From contig NW_020312775.1 of NCBI RefSeq assembly GCF_003265705.1, positions 4,296,822 to 4,360,821 on the forward strand: a stretch of DNA of 64,000 bases, written 5' to 3'. The number at the start of each line of letters is the position of its first letter. Positions within the stretch are counted from its first letter, which is position 1. A program made the position numbers and the translations under genes. Under the pieces are notes generated by a model that worked only from the letters and a program-made list of their open reading frames with translations, was not told the DNA's origin and did no database searches. Source of the stretch: Callorhinus ursinus. Taxonomy: Eukaryota > Chordata > Mammalia > Carnivora > Otariidae. Below, piece after piece: positions 58,045 through 64,000 of the stretch.

Positions 58045-59869
58045 TTTGTCCAGAGGAGAATAGATGAATGAGAGAACAAAATGCTAACAGGTTAACAACG
58101 TCTCCAGCGAATATACTCTATACAAATCAGAAAAGACCTGAAAGCAGGGGAAAAGAAAGGGAAAGAACGAAAAAAGAAAGATGAGAAAAAAAAAGAAAAA
58201 GAAAAAGATAAAAACAAACAAAAATAGAACAAATCAAAAAAACAGAATATGATCAAATATGTTCAGGCTAGTGCATAGATCAGTGCCACACACTGGATTT
58301 TGGGCGTATTTTGGTTTGTTAGAAGAAAATGCCTCCTAAAATTTTAAAGGAAGAAAGACTTATATATGTACAAAATAAGGGTTGATACCATGAAGGGATG
58401 GAAGATGACTGTAAAGATGAAAATTATAAAAGATTTTATAAAAGGAATTGATAAGATAAGAAGTTGTTTGAAAAAAGTCAGAAGATTTTAAAAAAAAAGG
58501 GGAGAAAATGTGATCAGGCAGGAGACTAGAACAAAGCCATACACCAGTGATTTAGGGTATATTTTGATCTGTAAGAAGAAACTGTATCTCAAAATTTTAA
58601 AGAGAGAACAACTTATATATATATATATGCATATATGCCAAAAATAAGGGTAACTACTGTGAAGGGATAAAATATGACTCTAAAAAAGAAAAGTAAAAAA
58701 TGTTTTTTTTAAAAAAAAGGATTGATAAGATGTTGGTTGAAAAATGGAAAAGAAAAATTAAAAAAAAAACAGTTAAAAAAATTAACTTTGAAAAACTAAT
58801 GAATCATGGTAAAAAAGCCATGAATTCTATGTGCAGTATTCCCCTAGCGCTGGAGTTCTCCTGTTTTCCTTGATCGGTAAACTTGGTCTTGGCTTGCTGG
58901 CTATTGTGCTGATCTTCTGGGGGAGGGGCCGGTTGCCGTGGTTCCCAAATGTCTTTGCCGGAGGCGGAATTGCCCCACCCTTGTTGGTCTGGGCTAAGCA
59001 ATCTGCTCAGGTTTGCTCTTGGGAGCTTTTGTTCCCTGCAAGCTCTCCGTACAGCTTTGGAGGACCATAGTGAAAATGGTGGCCTCCCAATCTCCACCCG
59101 GAGGAGCTGAGAACTTGGGGGCCCCGCTCCTCAGTGTGCCCCCAGAGAAAAGCAGTCACTCCCATGTCCCTGGTCTCTGGGCGCACTGCGTGCTCACCCG
59201 GCCTGTGACCGAGCCTTTCTATCTCTGGCACCCAACCCCGTGTGGAGTCTCCAAACCCAGCAGATCCCTGTGGTGCGCTCCCGCGCTGCTCCTCCCGGAG
59301 GAGGAAGGGGAGTCTCCCGGTTCTGCTGCTTGTTGGGTCTCTGCTGGAGGAGCAGTGGCCCGACCGTGCCGCGGATCACAGTTTATGGCAACCCCGAGCT
59401 GAGAGCCCGCGCCTTGGCTCCGTCTCTGTACCCGGCTTCCCCGCTCCGATACCTGGGAGCTCTGCTGCACTCAGGCACCCCCGGTCTTTCTGTGACCCCC
59501 GAGGGTCCTGAGACCACACTGTCCTGCGAGGGTTCCACCCCCCGCTTAGCCACTGGAGTGACGTCCCTCAGCGGAGTCGACTTCTAAAAGTTCCGATTTT
59601 GTGCTCCGTGGCTCTCTCACTTGCCAGAAGCGGCCGATGGAAGCCCCCCTGCCATCTATCCTCCCAAGTATCGCCTCAGATTCACTTCTCCGCTCGTCCT
59701 ACCTTCCAGTAAGTGGTCGCTTCTCTGTTCAGAGAGTTGTTGCTACTCTCTTCTCGGTCTCCTGTTCAGTTCGTAGGTGTTGAGAATGGTTTGATCCCTA
59801 TTCAGCTGAATTCCTGAGACCAGATGAAATCCAGGTCTCCTACTCCTCCGCCATCTTGCTCTGCCCCCT

Positions 59870-60069
59870 TCATACTACTTTTGTTAGCAGCTACACCATT
59901 TCGCTTTACTACCAAAGTGCAGAAGGGCTCCATTTCATCCACATCCTCATCAACACTTTTTTTTCTGTTTTATTTGGTTTTTGTAGTGGCCCTTCTAATA
60001 AATGAGAGGTGATATCACACTATGGTTTTTATTTGTATTTTCTTTTTGTTTTTATTTTAATTCTGGTTA
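59870..60069 (-). mobile_element. Old L1M ORF2 C-terminal remnant
   Basis: Minus-strand old L1: the + strand reads TAGTGGCCCTTCTAATAAAT, then GAGGTGATATCACACTATGG and TTTTATTTGTATTTTC, the reverse complement of the conserved L1 C-terminal segment (Y-H-L-T-P-V-R-M-A region). L1-F inserted beside or into it. Confidence 0.75.
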
Positions 60070-60086
60070 TATACTAATGTATTTTT

Positions 60087-60266
60087 TTAAGATTTTATTT
60101 ATTTGAGAGAGAGATAATGAGACAGAGCACGAGCAGGGGGAGGGGCAGAGGGACAAGCAGACTCCTGGCTGAGCAGGGAACCCGACTCAGGGCTCAATCC
60201 TGGACCCTAGGATCATGACCTGAGCAGAAGGCAGATGCTTAACCGATTGAGCCACCCAGGTGCCCC
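60087..60266 (-). mobile_element. Can-SINE (SINEC), minus strand
   Basis: The + strand reads TTTTAAGATTTTATTTATTT, GAGAGAGAGATAATGAGA, AAGGCAGATGCTTAACCGAT and ends GAGCCACCCAGGTGCCCC. Exact 17-bp duplication TATACTAATGTATTTTT at 60070-60086 and 60267-60283. Confidence 0.97.
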
Positions 60267-60283
60267 TATACTAATGTATTTTT

Positions 60284-60921
60284 AAGGGAAAAATATATAC
60301 CTATATATTGGTGTACTGCAATAATAAATAATAATGTAGTATAACAATTAGAAACAATTCAATAAGAAGTTAAAATATGGTAAATTTTAATTTTAAATAT
60401 ATGATATTTAGTAAAATATTTCATTTATTAACTCAAATTTCTACTTACCACACCAAATACCAAACCAGGTATACCAAAACACCACATCCAAATACCTAAG
60501 GAATAATATCTTACAGCTTTCCCTGTTTCACAATTCAAGTAGTCACATACAATGATAGTATTGAAGCATCTCATGTCCAATATTTTTGTCATTAAAATCA
60601 TTGTACTGACATTGTTTACTTTGAAGCTATTACTTAAATACAGAAATATGCAGAAGCACAAGAGTTGGAGATGTGAACTCTACCAACAGTGAGCTCAAAT
60701 TATTCTAAACTGTTACGAATTTCCTCTTGAAATGAATGTATGTAGAAGGATCCATACATGCAGGGGCCAAGTGTATAATTGAAAGTTCTTTGAGTTAATT
60801 TCCATGTCAAATATAAAGTTTTTAATGAGTTAAGTAATAGAAATAAGTATTATTATTAAAAGTACTAGATATAAATGATTAAATCTTAATAGTAATCACT
60901 GCAATTATTTCAAACTTAGAC
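60284..60921. other. Unique DNA with a possible minus-strand exon
   Basis: No repeat recognised. A minus-strand frame 60661-60428 (77 codons) has a hydrophobic segment (S-L-G-I-W-M-W-C-F-G-I-P-G-L-V-F-G-V-V) ending exactly at a consensus donor GTAAGT (60448-60443). A possible acceptor TTTCTGTATTTAAG ends at 60633. If real, the exon would be 60449-60632. No family recognised. Confidence 0.25.
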
Positions 60922-61142
60922 CAGTGATTCTCAAACAGTGGTGATTTTGCCTCCCGGGGGACATTGGGTAATGTCTAAAAACATTTTTGGTTGTCATAAC
61001 TGGGGAAGGAAGTGCTACTGGCATCTAGTGTGTAGTGGCTGGGGATGCTGCTAAACATCCTACAATGCATAGGACAGCTCCTACTCCACAGCAAGAATTA
61101 TCCAGCTTAAAATGTCAAAAGTGCTGAGGTTGAGAAATCTTG
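60922..61142 (+). mobile_element. MER5A DNA transposon (hAT-Charlie)
   Basis: Plus-strand MER5A: CAGTGATTCTCAAACAGTGG, GGGGACATTGGGTAATGTCT, GGCATCTAGTGTGTAGTGGC, GCTGCTAAACATCCTACAAT and the end TGAGGTTGAGAAATCTTG. The 8-bp flanks (ACTTAGAC / ACTCAACC) match only partly. Opposite orientation to the copy at 44829. Confidence 0.94.
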
Positions 61143-62104
61143 ACTCAACCTCAACTCAAAAAAAAATCTTGATTTTTTTTTTCACAAAGGAGTATTTTAT
61201 CCCTGACATTGTTTAAAATGCAAGTGCATGGTGATAATAAAAAGCAGTGATCTTTAGTACGTTTTAGTATTATTTGTAAATTTTCTACAGAAAATGCACC
61301 CCCTTGCCTTATTTTCTGAGTCTGGAGCAGACTGTTGTCACTGTCCCTTCCTGGGTAAGATGCCCAATATAGCAAAAATCCAGGCATAGAGTTATTTATG
61401 TAGTTTTCATAGGCCTTGCTAAAGTATTCAATCCTATTAACAGAATCAGACTTTTGAAGCATCTGAGAAAAACTGGCAACTCTGAAAAATTTTCCAATAT
61501 GCTAAGGTTAATCTGTGATGACATGTGTCAAGCTTTAATGTGATGGGATTTGGCTGGTTCCGAATGTTAAATTACATTATATTTAAAAATGAAACTCTTT
61601 TTGAGATGTAGGAAGGCAGAGGATGTGTGGCAGAATTGGTAAGAAACATTCACACTATCTGACCATATGAACTTCAGAGAACACATATGAATCAGGAAAT
61701 ATAAAACATCAAAGATAAAAGCAGGTAGTCAGACAGAAGGGGGTGGATATGGATTTTACCATTTGGTTTGCTTATATTTTGTTTTATGTTAACTGGATTA
61801 GCCAAGACTAAAAAAGGTTTTGCCCAGGGTAAGTTAAAGATGGGAAATCAAAGCAAATGGATGATCTCTTATCTGATAAATGCCCATGTAATAAAACAGA
61901 ATTTATTCTCTGGAGATGACACACTCATTCTTATCTCTGTATCTTTATTCTATTTATCTTTCTTTGGATACTCAGTTTACCTTTACAGCAGACAAAGAAG
62001 CAAATTCAATATTTTCCTCTAGGACATGTTTGGATTGGATTTGGATTTTAGTTGTTTATCTAACTTCCATTGTTTGTTTCACTTTGTTTTCACTTTGATA
62101 CATT
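61143..62104. other. Unique DNA, no gene seen
   Basis: Contains a 103-codon minus-strand frame (61462-61151) next to the MER5A copy, with no recognisable domain; probably chance. Nothing else seen. Confidence 0.4.
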
Positions 62105-62425
62105 TCTGGGATTTTCTTTGTGGCTATTACACCCACCCAAATCTCAGTACTCCCCCCACCCCTCCTGTAATGAGGTTGTGACCCAGACTTAACCAGCCAC
62201 AGCACTGCCTTCTCTTGGCTACAGTGACTGATTCAGAGAGTCTTCCTAAGAATACAGAGGAAAGTAGAGCTGACGGAAAGAAAGAGAAGAGAAAGAGAGG
62301 TGATTACTTTGATTTCCTGGATGCATTGGTATCTAAAGTCCACACCCAAACTTTCCAGTTACATAGATCAATAAATCCCCCTTTTTACAGAAGCCAGTTC
62401 AAGTTCATTTACTGTCACTTTTAGT
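62105..62425 (+). mobile_element. Old LTR-like or MER-type repeat, family uncertain
   Basis: Ordered phrases typical of an ancient interspersed repeat: GAATACAGAGGAAAGTAGAG, CTTTGATTTCCTGGATGCAT, CCAAACTTTCCAGTTACATA, ATCAATAAATCCCCCTTTTT, GAAGCCAGTTCAAGTTCATT. The AATAAA followed by this end would fit an LTR. I cannot name the family. Confidence 0.5.
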
Positions 62426-62659
62426 ATAATAATTCATGACTATTATCATCAATTCCTTCCCCAACTCTTCCTTGACTATTTTATTTCATGCAATTTTTTT
62501 TCTCAACTCTGGGTTTGAATAGGATTTATAAGTTTATATAATATACTCTAGCACTTGATTATACATTATCTTTTATGGTTCTCTACTCATTAAAGTAGTC
62601 TCTCCAATTTTACTTTGGTAATAAAAATATATTCATGGTTTATAAATTAGTTTTATATT

Positions 62660-62795
62660 CAGCATTTTATTTAATTTATAAACTCATAGAAGGGATATAT
62701 TTTGTCTTATATTTCTTTTGTATTTCCTTTAGTACTTAGCATAGAGTAGTCACATAATGGATACCTAATAAGTAATGAATTTATTCAAAGTTCCA
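62660..62795 (+). mobile_element. L2/MIR-type tail remnant
   Basis: TTTTGTCTTATATTTCTTTT, TAGTACTTAGCATAGAGTAG and AATAAGTAATGAATTTATTC follow the common L2 end (GTGCCTAGCACAGTGCC..., AATAAATATTTGTTGAATGA). Confidence 0.55.
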
Positions 62796-62974
62796 TTCAT
62801 AGCTATGCTTCTGTTTGTGTGGATCTGAGACCCTTTCCATTTAACAAGTTACAAGTAGCACACACATTCTAGAGATAATAATCTTGAAGTTTGCAAAAAT
62901 AAACAAATGCTATTTACCACAAGTCAATTTGCAGAAATAGAGTGGGATCAATCACCTGGAGTGAGAACCTTGTC

Positions 62975-63062
62975 ATATTTGTCTTAGTGCACACCACCAT
63001 CTAGCACAATGCCAGGTAAATAGTAGATTCTCAATAAAAATTTAATACATGAATGAATGTAT
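62975..63062 (+). mobile_element. L2 tail remnant
   Basis: CTAGCACAATGCCAGGTAAA, TAGTAGATTCTCAATAAAAA and TACATGAATGAATGTAT match the L2 3' terminus. Confidence 0.65.
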
Positions 63063-63108
63063 TGCTTATATCATGTCTTCTGCAAGGATAAGAATGTTTT
63101 GTTATTTC

Positions 63109-63254
63109 CACTGTCCAATATGGTAGCCACATGTGGCTATTGAGCCCTTGAAATGTGGCTAGAATGAGAGTAACTGAATGTTTATTTTTATTTGATTATA
63201 TTAAGTTAAATTTAAATAGCCACACATGGCTAGTGGCTATGATACTGTACAGTG
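63109..63254. mobile_element. Short hAT-type element with terminal inverted repeats
   Basis: Starts CACTGTCCAATATGGTAGCC and ends with the near-inverse GGCTATGATACTGTACAGTG; 22-bp terminal inverted repeats with four mismatches, plus inner palindromes (AGCCACATGTGGCT). No coding capacity. Same family type as the fragment at 52576-52735. No matching 8-bp flanks seen. Confidence 0.75.
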
Positions 63255-63364
63255 TAGATGTCTAAGTTCATGGAAGTAGTCTATGTAACACAACACAAGA
63301 ATATTATTGGAAATACACATTTAAGAGGTATTATAGATTTTTTTTTTTTGGTTTTGGAAGAAAA

Positions 63365-63660
63365 CCTTAATTATAGTGATAGTCAAAGCATTAGAGACGT
63401 TTTCTCTTAAAGCCCAGCTCAGATATCATCTCTGTGAAGTCTTCCTTCACCCTGACTCCCTTTCCATCTTCACCTTCATCAAGGTCAAAATTAATGAATT
63501 AATAATTCTTTTCAATGATACTTTTTTATATAATTATAATCAACTTTGCTATGATGTATCATAACTTATGCCTAATTAATAAGTTAGATTTATTAACTTT
63601 TGAGGGCAAAGACCATGTGCTACTATTCTTTACTCATTCAAAAGTACTTAGTTAAGTTCT
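63365..63660 (+). mobile_element. L2 LINE 3' region
   Basis: AAAGCCCAGCTCAGATATCA, TGTGAAGTCTTCCTTCACCC and TTGAGGGCAAAGACCATGTG match successive L2 segments (CCAGCTCAGATGTCACCTCC; TGAAGCCTTCCTTGACC; TTGAGGGCAGGGACTGTG). Confidence 0.8.
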
Positions 63661-63730
63661 CACTATATCATAGCTTATAATTTAGGAGGTGAAATAGATC
63701 TTAATGATAAAATTTAATGAATGTTACATG

Positions 63731-64000
63731 TTATGGAATGAATTGTGTCCCTCCAAAATTCATGTTAAAAATCAGCCCCCAATGTGACAGTATTTAGAGA
63801 TAAAGCCTATGAAGAGGTAATAAAGATTAAATGAGGTCATAAGATAGAACCTTAATCAGATAGGATTGATGTCTTTATAAGAAGAGTGAGAAACACCAGG
63901 GCAATCTCTTTCGATGTGTGTCCACATAAGAAAGAGGTCACATGAGCACACAGTGAAATGGTGGCCATCTACAAAGCAAGAAAAAAGGCTTCTAACTGAA
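63731..64000 (+). mobile_element. MaLR-type LTR (MST/MLT1-like), cut by window edge
   Basis: TGTTATGGAATGAATTGTGT, CCCTCCAAAATTCATGTTAA, CCCCCAATGTGACAGTATTT, GAGGTCATAAGATAGAACCT, TGTCTTTATAAGAAGAGTGA and ATGAGCACACAGTGAAATGG follow the MaLR (ERVL-MaLR) LTR order. Continues past the right end. An old non-coding LTR of an endogenous retrovirus-like element. Confidence 0.85.

Larger units (their letters stand above)
55151..59868 (-). mobile_element. L1-F: inverted L1 5' two-thirds (5' UTR, ORF1, part of ORF2)
   Basis: Read on the minus strand from 59868 (GGGGGCAGAGCAAGATGGCG): 5' UTR to 58045, ORF1 58044-57149, ORF2 from 57067 to the junction at about 55151. The right flank (TTCATACTACTTTTG) does not match the left flank of L1-E (AATAGAAAATGGGA), so this pair is not one insertion with a duplication. 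The 3' third of ORF2, 3' UTR and poly(A) are missing. Confidence 0.95.

Noticed and set aside
52876..59868. Twin-primed L1 inversion
   Set aside because: Twin priming would leave 5' ends at the inner junction and a 3' poly(A); here the 5' ends are at the outside and no poly(A) exists.
61151..61462. 103-codon minus-strand ORF
   Set aside because: Starts next to the MER5A copy in AT-rich DNA; no domain recognised, no splice context.
1..64000. CRISPR arrays, bacterial operons, prophage or other prokaryotic systems
   Set aside because: The whole window is mammalian repeat-rich DNA; direct repeats are microsatellites or transposon duplications.

Overview
The window is mammalian nuclear DNA, AT-rich and intron- or intergene-like, with no protein-coding gene that I can support. 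Two repeat types point to a carnivore: tRNA-Lys-derived Can-SINEs (at least nine copies, heads of the type GGCGCCTGGGTGGCTCAGT, CT-rich middles and AAATAAATAAAATCTTT tails) and carnivore-type L1 LINEs. The SINE heads and the L1 5' UTRs (start of the type GCGGAGCAAGATGGCGGAGG) look more like an arctoid caniform (bear, seal or mustelid) than a dog or cat; this is inference from remembered family features, not a search.

Layout. 1-10.2 kb: old L1M, L2 and MIR remnants in unique DNA, crossed by young SINEs and short 5'-truncated L1 3' ends. 10.2-17.1 kb: L1-A, a long dead L1 that itself holds a 5'-UTR-only L1 segment (14758-15767) and a 179-bp L1 3' end. 17.1-28.8 kb: mostly AT-rich unique sequence, with one SINE, an old L1M ORF2 stretch (22.5-24.5 kb) and two L1 3' ends. 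28.86-35.97 kb: L1-B, a 7.1-kb full-length L1 with a perfect 16-bp target-site duplication, coding-dead. 36-38.7 kb: unique, with (GT)17. 38.75-42.64 kb: L1-C, truncated at both ends. 42.6-45.6 kb: unique DNA with a SINE, a 50-bp tandem duplication, a MER5A with a perfect 8-bp duplication and an antisense L1M 3' UTR. 45.64-52.56 kb: L1-D, a near-full-length older L1 carrying two SINEs, a displaced 166-bp internal duplication, a pentanucleotide expansion with a 10-N assembly gap, and a 29-nt antisense U2-snRNA-like stretch in its 5' UTR. 52.88-59.87 kb: two L1 5' halves, L1-E (+) and L1-F (-), joined tail to tail with both 3' ends missing. 59.9-64 kb: old L1M, L2, MER5A, hAT and MaLR-type LTR remnants.

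There is no working gene system here. What is readable is insertion history: target-site duplications give the order of nested events, and several L1 copies carry uncommon structures (composite 3' UTR, 5'-UTR-only insertion, inverted truncated pair, snRNA-like insert). The only hints of host coding potential are one possible exon (60449-60632, minus strand, with a GTAAGT donor) and one 33-residue ORF with a signal-peptide-like start (18951-19052); both are weak. Repeat boundaries marked 'about' were placed by eye.
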